A stretch of 18,323 nucleotides of DNA from an uncultured Pseudomonadales bacterium (GCA_947258895.1 CAMYKE010000005.1:1-18323), one strand, 5' to 3'; positions 1 through 7,606 are shown, counted from the first letter of the stretch. Notes: generated by a model from the sequence alone, not told the origin. Numbers and translations: made by a program.

Positions 1-1
1 C

Positions 2-139
2 GATTTCCCGCGTGAGCCGACGCCGGCTGTGTGGCTGGTCGTGCCATTACTGGCGGGGCTCCTGATCGGGATTGCGGGGTATGCTGCGACCCGGCGCGCG
101 GTAACCGAGAGCCCGAACGTGGTGCTGCGCCAGTACTGA
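2..139 (+). CDS. C-terminus of an FtsX/YbbP-type ABC transporter permease (5' partial)
   Basis: This frame is open from the window edge to TGA at 137-139 and gives 45 residues. They read as a proline-rich lead (DFPREPTPAVWLVV), one hydrophobic helix (VVPLLAGLLIGIAGYAA), then a basic turn and the tail SPNVVLRQY. A last TM helix followed by a short cytoplasmic tail of the form 'TxPxxVLR' is how FtsX/MacB/YbbP-family permeases end; these work with an ATPase in moving lipoproteins, lysophospholipids or cell-envelope signals. The rest lies upstream of the window, so the exact subfamily cannot be fixed. It is followed by a 156-nt gap holding the acs promoter, so it is probably the end of a separate upstream operon. 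I see no clear terminator. The family call rests only on the tail pattern. Confidence 0.6.
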   Translation, partial: DFPREPTPAVWLVVPLLAGLLIGIAGYAATRRAVTESPNVVLRQY

Positions 140-146
140 CTTTGTT

Positions 147-192
147 TACTACGAAAGTAGTATTGCCATGGCGAGTCGGCAGTCGTTACTAT
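147..192 (+). promoter_or_regulatory. acs promoter with a palindromic operator candidate
   Basis: Seen: a perfect 6-bp inverted repeat TACTAC-GAAA-GTAGTA at 147-162, immediately followed by a sigma70-like -35 TTGCCA (163-168), an 18-nt spacer and a -10 TACTAT (187-192). A palindrome touching the -35 box is the usual place for a class II activator site. In pseudomonads and vibrios, acs is activated by LuxR-type response regulators (CrbR/ErdR group). Assigning this site to such a regulator is inference. Confidence 0.45.
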
Positions 193-295
193 AGCGACAC
201 CAGGGGATTTACGGCGCGGCCAGGTATTAGCGCATCGCTTAGCAGGTGCGCGCTGAATCCCATGACCCACACGCTATTATTCAGGAGAGTCCACT

Positions 296-2242
296 ATGTC
301 TGAAGTTCACCTGCACCCGGTGAGTCAGGAAACCGCTGCCCGGGCCTTGATCGACAAACCAACCTATGACGCCATGTACCAGGAATCCGTCACCAATCCT
401 GAACAGTTCTGGGGTGAGCAGGGCAAACGGATCGACTGGATTACGCCCTATAGCAAGGTAAAGAATACCTCCTTTGCCAAGGATAACGTGTCCATCAAGT
501 GGTACGAGGACGGCACCCTGAATGCCTGCTACAACTGTGTGGACCGGCACCTGGAGAAGCGGGGCGACCAGCCAGCGATTATCTGGGAAGGCGACGACCC
601 CTCGGTCTCGAAAACGGTGACCTATCGGCAGCTGCACGAACAGGTCTGCAAGTTGGCCAATGCGCTCAAGGCACGCGGTATCGGCAAGGGCGACGTGGTT
701 ACGATCTATATGCCGATGGTGCCGGAAGCCGCAGTGGCGATGCTGGCATGCGCCCGCATCGGCGCGCCGCACTCGGTGATTTTTGGCGGCTTCTCCCCGG
801 AGGCAATTGCCGGCCGGGTCAAGGCATGCAGCAGCAAGGCGGTTATCACCGCCGATGAAAACCGCCGCGGCGGCCGGTTGTTTCCGCTCAAGGCAAATGT
901 CGATGAGGCGCTGACCAGGAAAGGTACTGACACGGTACATTCGGTCATCGTGTTGCAATCGACCGGCGGCGACGTCGCCTGGAACGAGGGCGTTGATTGC
1001 TGGTGGCACGACCTGGTGGCGGACGCCCCGGCGGAGTGTCCGTGCGAGGAGATGAACGCCGAGGACACCCTGTTTATCCTCTACACATCGGGATCCACCG
1101 GTGCGCCCAAGGGCGTGGTGCATACCACCGGCGGCTACCTGGTGTATGCGTCGCTTACCCATCAATACGTGTTCGATTACCATGAAGGCGATGTCTACTG
1201 GGCGGCTGCGGATGTAGGCTGGATCACCGGGCATACCTATATCGTCTATGGCCCGCTGGCCAACGGCGCGATTAACGTGATGTTCGAGGGCGTGCCGACA
1301 TCCCCTACCGTGGCGCGGATGGCGCAGGTAGTCGACAAGCACGGCGTTAACATCCTGTACACCGCGCCGACCGCGATCCGTGCGCTGATGGCAGATGGCG
1401 ATGCGGCCGTGGAGGGCACCGATCGCAGCAGTTTGCGGCTGCTGGGTAGTGTCGGAGAGCCGATCAATCCGGCGGCCTGGGAGTGGTATTTTGAAAAGAT
1501 GGGCAATGGCAAGTGCCCGATCGTAGATACCTGGTGGCAGACCGAAACTGGCGGTATCATGATCACGCCCCTGCCTGGTGTAACCGACCTCAAGCCGGGT
1601 TCCGCGACCCAACCGTTTTTCGGTGTGAAGCCTGCGCTAGTGGACGCCAATGGCAACCTGCTCGAAGGCGCTGCCGAGGGAGGCCTGGTGATAACGGACA
1701 GTTGGCCGGGACAGGCGCGCACCGTCTATGGCGACCATGAGCGGTTTGTCAGCACCTACTTTTCCACCTTCCCGGGTTATTATTTTGCCGGCGACGGCGC
1801 CATGCTGGACAAGGACGGCTACTGGTGGATCACCGGACGCATGGATGATGTGCTCAACGTGTCTGGCCATCGCCTTGGCACCGCCGAGATCGAGAGCGCG
1901 GTGGTATTGCACGACAAGGTGGCGGAAGCCGCGGTGGTTGGCTATCCCCACGATATCAAGGGGCAGGGGATCTATATCTATGTCACCCTGAATCACGGCG
2001 AACAGCCGTCGGTGGAACTGGAGAAGGAACTGGTAGGCCTCATTCGCAGCGAGATCGGCGCCATTGCCTCGCCCGATCATATTCAGTGGGCGCAGGGACT
2101 GCCGAAAACGCGTTCGGGCAAGATCATGCGGCGTATTTTGCGCAAGATCGCGGCAAACGAACATGATCAGTTGGGTGACACATCCACCTTGGCGGACCCG
2201 GCGGTAGTGGAGGATCTAATTGCCAATCGGATGGCGGGCTAA
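296..2242 (+). CDS. acs: Acetyl-CoA synthetase (AMP-forming)
   Basis: Activates acetate to acetyl-CoA through acetyl-AMP (acetate + ATP + CoA), feeding cytosolic acetate into the TCA/glyoxylate cycles. The 648 residues match the normal Acs length of about 650. Visible motifs: the P-loop-like A3 core [11 protein letters not shown] (263-273), the WWQTETGG block (413-420) whose tryptophan W414 restricts the acyl pocket to acetate, the CoA-binding arginines R191 and R194 in DENRRGGR, the hinge region GRMDD (514-518), and the C-terminal PKTRSGK whose lysine falls exactly at 609, the residue reversibly acetylated in enteric Acs. The W414 block argues against propionyl-CoA synthetase. The ATG has a well-placed AGGAG (283-287). 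It stands alone, transcribed from the promoter at 147-192, and is followed by a repeat-rich non-coding stretch. Confidence 0.96.
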   Translation: MSEVHLHPVSQETAARALIDKPTYDAMYQESVTNPEQFWGEQGKRIDWITPYSKVKNTSFAKDNVSIKWYEDGTLNACYNCVDRHLEKRGDQPAIIWEGDDPSVSKTVTYRQLHEQVCKLANALKARGIGKGDVVTIYMPMVPEAAVAMLACARIGAPHSVIFGGFSPEAIAGRVKACSSKAVITADENRRGGRLFPLKANVDEALTRKGTDTVHSVIVLQSTGGDVAWNEGVDCWWHDLVADAPAECPCEEMNAEDTLFILYTSGSTGAPKGVVHTTGGYLVYASLTHQYVFDYHEGDVYWAAADVGWITGHTYIVYGPLANGAINVMFEGVPTSPTVARMAQVVDKHGVNILYTAPTAIRALMADGDAAVEGTDRSSLRLLGSVGEPINPAAWEWYFEKMGNGKCPIVDTWWQTETGGIMITPLPGVTDLKPGSATQPFFGVKPALVDANGNLLEGAAEGGLVITDSWPGQARTVYGDHERFVSTYFSTFPGYYFAGDGAMLDKDGYWWITGRMDDVLNVSGHRLGTAEIESAVVLHDKVAEAAVVGYPHDIKGQGIYIYVTLNHGEQPSVELEKELVGLIRSEIGAIASPDHIQWAQGLPKTRSGKIMRRILRKIAANEHDQLGDTSTLADPAVVEDLIANRMAG

Positions 2243-2661
2243 AACTTTTCCGGACCTTTGCTAGCCCTCTGAACTTACTTTCGGGCGCGGATCTGGAATG
2301 CTCCGTCCAGCTGCCGAGAAGCGCAGCGAAATCCGGGGGCAAGGCGGGACGTGTCTGAACGAAGTGAGTTGTCCCGCCGCCGGATTTTGTGAGCATTGCA
2401 GGGGACCCGTAGGGCGGCGACCCCGGAGCAAATGCTTTTGGGTACTTTTGGCGTAACAGAAGTACCTCGCTCAGGAAGAGCGAAAAAATTATCAATCTGC
2501 GAGATAGTCAAGTGTAGCTGCCTCACACTTTTACGTTGCGTCTGATTCCGTCGATGATACGTGTTAATTTATTGGACTATTTAAAGTTCCAATTGCGACG
2601 TTGGTTTTTGATAGTCGACTCGTTCAGCTTACAAGGCTGACTTCACACGACGTGAGCGCTG
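2243..2661. other. Non-coding stretch between acs and the small membrane gene
   Basis: About 420 nt without a supportable gene. It contains the dispersed palindromic repeat described separately (about 2329-2466) and then an AT-richer part (2480-2640) in which I see no gene and no convincing promoter. Short open frames here on the minus strand are translations of the repeat and lack a ribosome-binding site or codon bias. Confidence 0.6.
2329..2466. repeat. Dispersed palindromic intergenic repeat, copy 1
   Basis: Directly visible structure: AAATCCGG (2329-2336) pairs with CCGGATTT (2380-2387), enclosing GGCGGGAC (2343-2350) paired with GTCCCGCC (2371-2378). A second hairpin pairs GGTACTT (2441-2447) with AAGTACC (2460-2466). 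Positions 2366-2440 recur in inverted orientation at 7923-7996 with about 83% identity. Similar GC-rich blocks linked to a 'GGTACTTTTGGC' type hairpin occur between genes in many proteobacteria and are often mis-annotated as small proteins. Lying directly after acs, the first hairpin, which runs into TTTT at 2385-2388, may also end acs transcription. Confidence 0.65.
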
Positions 2662-2922
2662 TTACTCCTCCACCAGCCTGCAAACTGCCTTGCGGCATTG
2701 GCTGCCTCCACTCTGCATGACATTGATCATATCGGAATCGCAGTCGTAGGCGTTGCTGTAGCGTGCCGAGAATTTCACCTCGGCGGGTTCGTGGCATTGC
2801 ACTTCGTAGTAGGTCGACGGCCAGTTGATTACAACATAAATCCCCAGTACGAGTGTCACTACGCCGAGAATGATGGTGGAGTAGCGCATGCCCTTGCGGT
2901 AGATCTGGTAAAGCGTTGGCAC
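2662..2922 (-). CDS. Small membrane-anchored cysteine-containing protein, function unknown
   Basis: 86 residues starting at GTG (2922-2920), preceded by the good ribosome-binding site GAGGA a few bases upstream; an internal ATG at codon 12 has no comparable site. After a short basic N-terminus (K10, R13) comes one transmembrane helix (about residues 14-33). A roughly 50-residue C-terminal part follows with four cysteines (C43, C61, C76, C81), which fits an inside-N, outside-C topology with two possible disulfides. I do not recognise the family. It lies just downstream of a decayed regulator gene on the same strand, with a 35-nt gap. Start context, topology and cysteine pattern favour a real gene; lack of a family match keeps the call tentative. 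Confidence 0.6.
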   Translation of the reverse strand: MPTLYQIYRKGMRYSTIILGVVTLVLGIYVVINWPSTYYEVQCHEPAEVKFSARYSNAYDCDSDMINVMQSGGSQCRKAVCRLVEE

Positions 2923-2957
2923 TTTAAGTCCTCGGGGAATACGGGTTTACTGCTAGA

Positions 2958-3764
2958 TCACGCTGAACGGTTTGGCGCGCACGCGGCGCCGATACGCGCT
3001 GGGGTTAAGGATACCAGCTATTTGAATATTGCAGAAAAATAGCTGGGATTGCCATAGCCCACCCTGTAGCTGATCGCGGTGATACCGGGGTTGCTGTCCT
3101 GAAGCACGTCCCTGGCGGTGCTAAACCGAGTCTGCTGCAGGTGTTGGAGCGGCGCGCTGCCGGTGGCGCACGCCCGGGTGCTCGTGCACGCTTGTGTCTG
3201 CAGCCACTTGGTAATAAATTGTGCCGGCGTTGATCGTGGGGTGGGGGTTGCCCCGCATGGCTGGCAGAATAACCAGATCTGTGGCCGAATTGTCCTGGAG
3301 TGTGCGGTGAGGGCGGATTTCGATGCCGCCGGTGATCAAGATCGGGGCGCCTGCCCGTGATGCGATTTCCAGATTGAGACGCTCGCTCCGGGGAAGCTGA
3401 ATTCTGGCCATGGCGTCAGCCGTATTAAGCATTTCGACGGGCAGGGTAATGATGGTGCTCCGTCCACTTGATAATTTCGCATGCAGCGTTGCTGTGGTGT
3501 TTCGCAACAAGGCTTAGCGTGCAGGGAATGGTTGCTCCCTTTCCAAACGCTGTAACGAAGTGGCGGGACACCACAGCAGCGCCCTGCGGGTTGGCGTGTC
3601 AACGCCCATGGTCATCGTTGCGATTCTTGTCAAGGGAGTGGCCATTGTTGGCGAGTCGCGCCTTGCCATGAACGCTGACAAACCAACTGAATCCGTAATT
3701 AGCAAGTGGACGGAGCACTAGTGCCCAATGCACGCGGATACGCTAGAATGGTAACATGCTGCAT
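2958..3764 (-). pseudogene. Remnant of a GlxA-type AraC-family transcriptional regulator
   Basis: Minus-strand pieces line up with a regulator having an N-terminal DJ-1/PfpI-like domain and a C-terminal AraC helix-turn-helix. (1) ATG at 3764-3762 begins MQHVTILAYPRALGT. (2) After a MITE (3455-3718) the frame resumes as IITLPVEMLNTADAMARIQ and continues to a PfpI-type ADLVILP-like strand, TDLVILPAMRGNPHP (about 3230-3454). (3) The middle of the protein is missing. (4) In a shifted frame, KWLQ is followed by ATGSAPLQHLQQTRF, then the second HTH part ISYRVGYGNPSYFSAIFK (to 3021). (5) TAG at 3018-3020 stands where a lysine or glutamine normally is, then LVSLTPARI runs to TGA at 2958-2960. Insertion, internal deletions, a frameshift and a nonsense codon make this clearly non-functional. 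Family assignment is from motifs; the original target is unknown. Confidence 0.82.
3455..3718. mobile_element. 264-bp MITE with 22-bp terminal inverted repeats
   Basis: The left end 3455-3476 (GTGCTCCGTCCACTTG plus ATAATT) and the right end 3697-3718 are inverted copies with one mismatch in 22. A second, inner inverted repeat (3486-3504 against 3564-3582, 16 of 19 matching) lies inside. There is no transposase frame; the 67-codon plus-strand frame inside has no motif. The element splits codons near the start of the GlxA-type pseudogene. Removing it with one 2-bp flank restores the frame (GTIITLP). The right flank is TA and the left is TG, which fits a TA target duplication of a mariner/IS630-like element with one mutated copy. 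The parent family is inferred. Confidence 0.8.
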
Positions 3765-3908
3765 TGGAAGCTCTCGCGCGTCGGTTATGGCTGATTCAGC
3801 GATAAAAATGACGAATATGCACTAATCGGCACTATACGTTGACTATTATGATGATAAAAAAATTTCGCGGCGTGGTAGCAGGCTCGCAATGTTGAGGATT
3901 TACTGATC

Positions 3909-5816
3909 GTGATACCTTTACCAGTCATCGTCGGCTTTGGCGGCATCAATCCTGCCGGTCGCTCGTCTTTTCACCATGGGTTTCGGCGCATGGTTGCAAC
4001 CACCCTTTCATCGTCACAGCTGCGAGACACCTATCTCGACCTCGCTACACTGATGAATCTGTTGTCTTACCGGAACGGCAGCTTTTGCCTGCCCGATGGC
4101 ACCCCGGTCGACCCAGATACGTGGCTGCTTGAGAATCAAGGTTTTATCGACGCCCACACGCTGGTGCGTAAGCTCGAGAAAAACCTGTTCGACCCCCAGG
4201 CGATGCCGCGCCACAGCGCAATGGTCGCCATGCTCCAGGACGATGAGCGATTGGAGTTCACCTTGCGTAAACGGCATGTGCCGCAAAAACCGCCTGGTAA
4301 CTGGCAGCTTACGGCGCTGGCAAATGGCGATGTCAAGGTCGTGGTTAGCGGATCCATGGATTTCCTGATATCGGATCCATCCGAGTCAAGTGTCAACAGT
4401 GCCGGCCAACTGCCCAGCGGTTTTGATCCGGGAAGCCTGTACGCCTCGCGCAATCATCCCCGTGGCTTGCAGCTTACGGTTTATGGCGCATCGGATGCGA
4501 TCAATTCGATGGGCATCGGCTGGGATACGATCCTGCAGCACGTCGGACCCGACCAGATCGCGGTGTATGCGACCAGTGCGATGGGTCAACAGGACCAGAA
4601 TTCCAACGCTGGCCTGATGCAGGCCCGGCTGATGGGCAAGCGAGTGAGCTCAAAACAGCTGGCGCTGGGTTTTGCGGAAATGCCCGCAGACTTTATCAAC
4701 GCCTACATTATTGGCAGTGTGGGCAGTACCGGCGGCCAGGTAGGAGCCTGTGCCACCTTCCTCAACAACCTGCGCCAGGGGATGCACGATATCCGGGCCG
4801 GCCGCAAGCGTGTCGTAATCGTTGGCAACAGCGAAGCCCCGATTACGCCGGAAATCATCGATGGTTATACCACGATGGGCGCGCTTGCCGATGACGCGGC
4901 CTTGCTGGCGCTGGATCCAGGTGCGACGGAAGTCGAGCATCACCGCGCGTGCCGGCCGTTCTCGACGAATTGCGGTTTTACCTTGAGTGAGTCGGCGCAG
5001 TTCTATGTGTTGTTCGATGATGCGCTGGCACTCGAACTGGGCGCTACCATATACGGCGGTATCGGCGATGTATTTGTCAATGCCGACGGCTTCAAGAAAT
5101 CGATCTCCGGTCCCGGGGTTGGCAATTATGTAACGGTTGCCAAGGCGGTGGCGGCGACCCGGGCTATCCTCGGGGATACGGGATTGCAGCGCAGCTATGT
5201 GCATGCCCACGGTACGGGTACTCCGAAGAACCGGGTAACGGAATCCCATATTCTCAGCGAAACCGCGAAGGCTTTTGGCATCAAGTCCTGGCCGGTCGCT
5301 GCCGTCAAAGCCTACCTTGGTCATTCAATTGCGGCAGCGGCCGGAGACCAGTTGGCGGCGAGCCTCGGTACCTGGGAATATGGCGTACTGCCTGCGATCG
5401 CCACAATCGATCATATTGCCAGTGACGTCTATCGCGATAATCTCGATTTTTTGATGCAACACAAGCAAGTGGACCCGCTGGAGATCGATGCGGCGATAGT
5501 GAATGCAAAGGGCTTTGGCGGCAATAATGCGACGGCTTCCATTCTCGCTCCGCACCAGGTTACTGGTCTTCTCGAGAAGCGCCATGGTGCAGCGGCGCTG
5601 ACAGCGCATGCGCGGGCAAATGAGGCGGTGTATGAGGCGGCTCAGGGGTACGAAAGCCAGAGCATCAAGGGATTAAGCAGGCCGACGTACCGGTTTGATG
5701 ATAATGTGCAGGAAGAGAAACACGTGTCCGTCAGCACATCCCAGGTACGCATAGCCAGTTACCAAAAGCCGGTTAGCCTGGCCATGAATAATCCCTATCT
5801 CGATGAGGACTCCTGA
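3909..5816 (+). CDS. fabY: FabY-type beta-ketoacyl-[ACP] synthase (fatty acid synthesis initiation)
   Basis: 635 residues, matching FabY of Pseudomonas aeruginosa (about 634), which condenses acetyl-CoA with malonyl-ACP and replaces FabH in starting type II fatty acid synthesis. The N-terminus LPVIVGFGGINPAGRSSFHH is the family signature. Thiolase-fold catalytic residues are visible: nucleophile C281 in VGACATF, H434 in VHAHGTGTP, K467 in AVKAYLG and H472 in GHSIAAAAGDQ, plus a glycine-rich GFGGNNATA loop (536-544). Start: GTG at 3909, about 10 nt after GAGGA (3894-3898), chosen because the conserved N-terminus begins right there and no ATG lies upstream in frame. It is monocistronic, divergent from the decayed regulator; 3765-3908 is AT-rich and must hold its promoter, but I could not pick a firm -10. 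Confidence 0.93.
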   Translation: MIPLPVIVGFGGINPAGRSSFHHGFRRMVATTLSSSQLRDTYLDLATLMNLLSYRNGSFCLPDGTPVDPDTWLLENQGFIDAHTLVRKLEKNLFDPQAMPRHSAMVAMLQDDERLEFTLRKRHVPQKPPGNWQLTALANGDVKVVVSGSMDFLISDPSESSVNSAGQLPSGFDPGSLYASRNHPRGLQLTVYGASDAINSMGIGWDTILQHVGPDQIAVYATSAMGQQDQNSNAGLMQARLMGKRVSSKQLALGFAEMPADFINAYIIGSVGSTGGQVGACATFLNNLRQGMHDIRAGRKRVVIVGNSEAPITPEIIDGYTTMGALADDAALLALDPGATEVEHHRACRPFSTNCGFTLSESAQFYVLFDDALALELGATIYGGIGDVFVNADGFKKSISGPGVGNYVTVAKAVAATRAILGDTGLQRSYVHAHGTGTPKNRVTESHILSETAKAFGIKSWPVAAVKAYLGHSIAAAAGDQLAASLGTWEYGVLPAIATIDHIASDVYRDNLDFLMQHKQVDPLEIDAAIVNAKGFGGNNATASILAPHQVTGLLEKRHGAAALTAHARANEAVYEAAQGYESQSIKGLSRPTYRFDDNVQEEKHVSVSTSQVRIASYQKPVSLAMNNPYLDEDS

Positions 5817-5849
5817 ATCTCAGTACAGCGCTGGTAATCGGCGCGTGAT

Positions 5850-6404
5850 CTAGCGCAGTGAAACCTCTGCGTCACTCCGGCCGGGGACTTGCTGATACTT
5901 GCTCTTGCGGTAGATCAGTGCCTTCACGCTGAGCTCGGTATCCTTGTACAGTTGCCTGACATTCACTTCCATATTGTTCTGGACCCGGCGCGATATCATC
6001 GTGACCGGGTAATACAGACTTTTGGTTTCCTCGAACTGCAGCGCGCGGCTGCGGCCGTATTTGTCTTCAACGATAACCCAGCGTACTGGCAGATTGGTAC
6101 TCATGATATCGCCAAGGACTACTCCGAGAGCCTGCAAATCGTATCCGTCGTGCCTGCCGATGAGCTTTTTATCGACAATTCTTTGCAGGTAATAGAGGTC
6201 GGATTTGCTGCCGTCAAGCTTTACATAGCCGAAATTTTCCTGGATTAGTTTTTGGATGATGCGCCGCTGTCGATCATTACGGGACTTGTCTTCGGCGGAC
6301 AGGTCGGCTATTTTCTTCTCGCGGATCTCGGCGCCCGACGGGCCGGCAAGCAGTAACGCCACTAGTGCGAACAGGAAAGGAAGCTTGGCAACTTTGGATA
6401 ACAT
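5850..6404 (-). CDS. Secreted DUF3806-domain protein
   Basis: 184 residues from the ATG at 6404-6402, preferred over the ATG 18 nt upstream because AAGGGG sits 6 nt before it and the signal peptide then starts normally (MLSKVAK, hydrophobic 8-20, likely cleavage after GPSGA near residue 25). The mature part has a charged helical region (26-60) and then the DUF3806-like segment: a YDLQALGVVLGDIM stretch at 88-101 and WVIVEDKYGR at 109-118. DUF3806 proteins are uncharacterised; no catalytic motif is visible. It should be periplasmic. It converges with fabY, whose stop is only 33 nt away, with no obvious shared terminator hairpin. Confidence 0.72.
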   Translation of the reverse strand: MLSKVAKLPFLFALVALLLAGPSGAEIREKKIADLSAEDKSRNDRQRRIIQKLIQENFGYVKLDGSKSDLYYLQRIVDKKLIGRHDGYDLQALGVVLGDIMSTNLPVRWVIVEDKYGRSRALQFEETKSLYYPVTMISRRVQNNMEVNVRQLYKDTELSVKALIYRKSKYQQVPGRSDAEVSLR

Positions 6405-6827
6405 GACTACCCCTTGAATCATTAGCGAACTTGTTATTTTATTATGACTTCAGATGCAATTACTCGTTCAGGTAAATCGTGTAAGCGGCTGCGAGTATCC
6501 ATCCAGGCCGGGCCATAATGGCTTTTTGTACTGCTTCAGACTCAAACTAATTTAATGGTCTATAGTAAAAATAGCAACGTGATTCCGGCTGCTAAACATA
6601 AAAAATCAAACGAATAAAACCACTTAGCCGATGTTAGTGATGAATTGCTAAGAACCGGTGGGTAGCGATCCGATGAATCAGGAATCTGTGCTAATGTGCG
6701 TTTCTCTGGGCCGAGAGCCCGATGAGGGCGGTTATGCACAAGGCGTGAGTTTTTTGCGCTGCACTATAATAAATTTTGATATATACCGTGATATTCGTAT
6801 TGACTTTATGCAAGCCACTGATAAGTA
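6405..6827. other. AT-rich non-coding region with a DnaA-box match and a perfect -10 hexamer
   Basis: About 420 nt separating the divergent DUF3806 and transglycosylase genes. I see no gene or RNA fold I can name. The right half is very AT-rich (about 6760-6830). It contains one DnaA box, TTATGCACA at 6732-6740, a consensus -10 TATAAT at 6765-6770 without a good -35, and TTGACT at 6800-6805, which is 17 nt before AGTAAT and could be the promoter of the next gene. I compared the stretch near 6650-6720 with the c-di-GMP (GEMM) riboswitch and it lacks the conserved blocks. Confidence 0.5.
6732..6740 (+). other. DnaA-box match TTATGCACA
   Basis: Exact match to the TTWTNCACA consensus, lying about 190 nt upstream of two further boxes and on the left edge of an AT-rich segment. 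Binding is inferred, not shown. Confidence 0.45.
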
Positions 6828-7556
6828 ATGTATATTCTCAAATTGATTATTTTTTATTCAAATAGCGCGAGCGCATCAGGATCGCAATTTAGCGGCATAT
6901 ACCCCCGATCTATCCCCAAAGTTATCCACAGAAGCTGTGGAAAACAGCGTGCAGTCCGATGGCTGCTGGTAGCGATGATCGGCTTTGCGAGCGCCTGTGC
7001 AAACCAGCCGCCCCGCAAGCTGGATAATCTGTGCGAGATCTTCACGGAGAAGCGCAGCTGGTATAAAGCGGCCAAGCGCGCCGAGAAAAAATGGGGTGCG
7101 CCGCTGCAGGTGCCGATGGCGATGATGTACCAGGAGTCCCGGTTTGTAGACAATGCCCGACCGCCGCGCAACTATCTCCTGGGATTTATTCCCTGGGGTC
7201 GCAAGAGCAGCGCCTATGGTTACTCCCAGGCCAAGACCAGCACCTGGAAGGATTACAAGCGCGAGACCGGCAATGGCTGGGCGGATCGTGATGACTTCGA
7301 CGATGCGATAGATTTTATGGGCTGGTTTATCTACAAGACCCACAAGGTCAACAAGATATCCAAATGGGACGCGAAGACCCAGTACCTGAATTACCATGAA
7401 GGCTGGGGGGGCTACCGGCGCGGTAGTTACAGGCAAAAACAGTGGCTTGTCAAGGTGGCCGACCGGGTCGGTAGCCAGGCCAGTCGCTATGGCGCACAGT
7501 ATCGCGGTTGCAAGAAAGAGTTGAATAAAAGCTGGTTCCGGCGCCTGTTTTCCTAG
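6828..7556 (+). CDS. Putative lytic transglycosylase lipoprotein (SLT fold)
   Basis: Predicted outer-membrane or periplasmic muramidase-like protein. After a basic-hydrophobic signal (VRWLLVAMIGFASAC) the lipobox cysteine is C57 of the ATG-initiated frame. The mature domain has the SLT/lysozyme-type catalytic block MAMMYQESRF, with E103 as candidate acid, followed by FIPWGRKSSAYGYSQAKTST, which resembles the goose-lysozyme 'GLMQ' strand region, and NYHEGWGGYRRGSY. It ends with a basic tail. The start is uncertain: the ATG at 6828 is the only in-frame upstream ATG but gives an unusually long 56-residue leader that runs through a DnaA-box pair; no ATG, GTG or TTG sits just before the signal sequence. 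YheU follows 50 nt downstream on the same strand. Confidence 0.75.
   Translation: MYILKLIIFYSNSASASGSQFSGIYPRSIPKVIHRSCGKQRAVRWLLVAMIGFASACANQPPRKLDNLCEIFTEKRSWYKAAKRAEKKWGAPLQVPMAMMYQESRFVDNARPPRNYLLGFIPWGRKSSAYGYSQAKTSTWKDYKRETGNGWADRDDFDDAIDFMGWFIYKTHKVNKISKWDAKTQYLNYHEGWGGYRRGSYRQKQWLVKVADRVGSQASRYGAQYRGCKKELNKSWFRRLFS
6922..6944. other. Inverted pair of DnaA-box matches / hairpin
   Basis: TTATCCACA at 6922-6930 (plus strand) and TGTGGAAAA at 6936-6944 (minus-strand reading TTTTCCACA) both fit TTWTNCACA and face each other. Their core TCCACAG-AAG-CTGTGGA is a perfect 7-bp stem with a 3-nt loop. The pair lies inside the 5' part of the transglycosylase reading frame, before its lipoprotein signal. 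Confidence 0.5.
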
Positions 7557-7606
7557 CGCTCCCTGCAGCCGTAATTTCACACCCGACATTCGACCTTACG
7601 CTGGTA

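Noticed and set aside
168..180. 12-nt string ATGGCGAGTCGG shared between the acs promoter region and the rnf MITE units
   Set aside because: No extended similarity on either side and no terminal repeat near acs; most likely chance.
281..1612. 443-codon open frame antisense to acs
   Set aside because: Mirror of the acs codon pattern; lacks recognisable domains and a ribosome-binding site, while acs on the other strand is complete and motif-rich.
2124..2526. Minus-strand frames of 123 and 83 codons after acs
   Set aside because: They read straight through the palindromic repeat; peptides of this kind (SPPYGSPAML...) are typical false genes produced by dispersed repeats.
3468..3705. Short frames within the 264-bp MITE, considered as a possible transposase remnant
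   Set aside because: No DDE, HTH or other transposase motif in any frame; too short, and they span the inverted repeats.
6640..6745. Possible riboswitch (c-di-GMP GEMM-like GGTGGGTAGCGAT stretch)
   Set aside because: Only a short resemblance; the conserved 5' blocks of the fold are missing and the stretch does not lie in a convincing leader.
6732..6944. Calling this a chromosomal origin outright
   Set aside because: Three boxes and AT-richness are suggestive only; neighbouring genes are not origin-associated and skew cannot be judged from this window.
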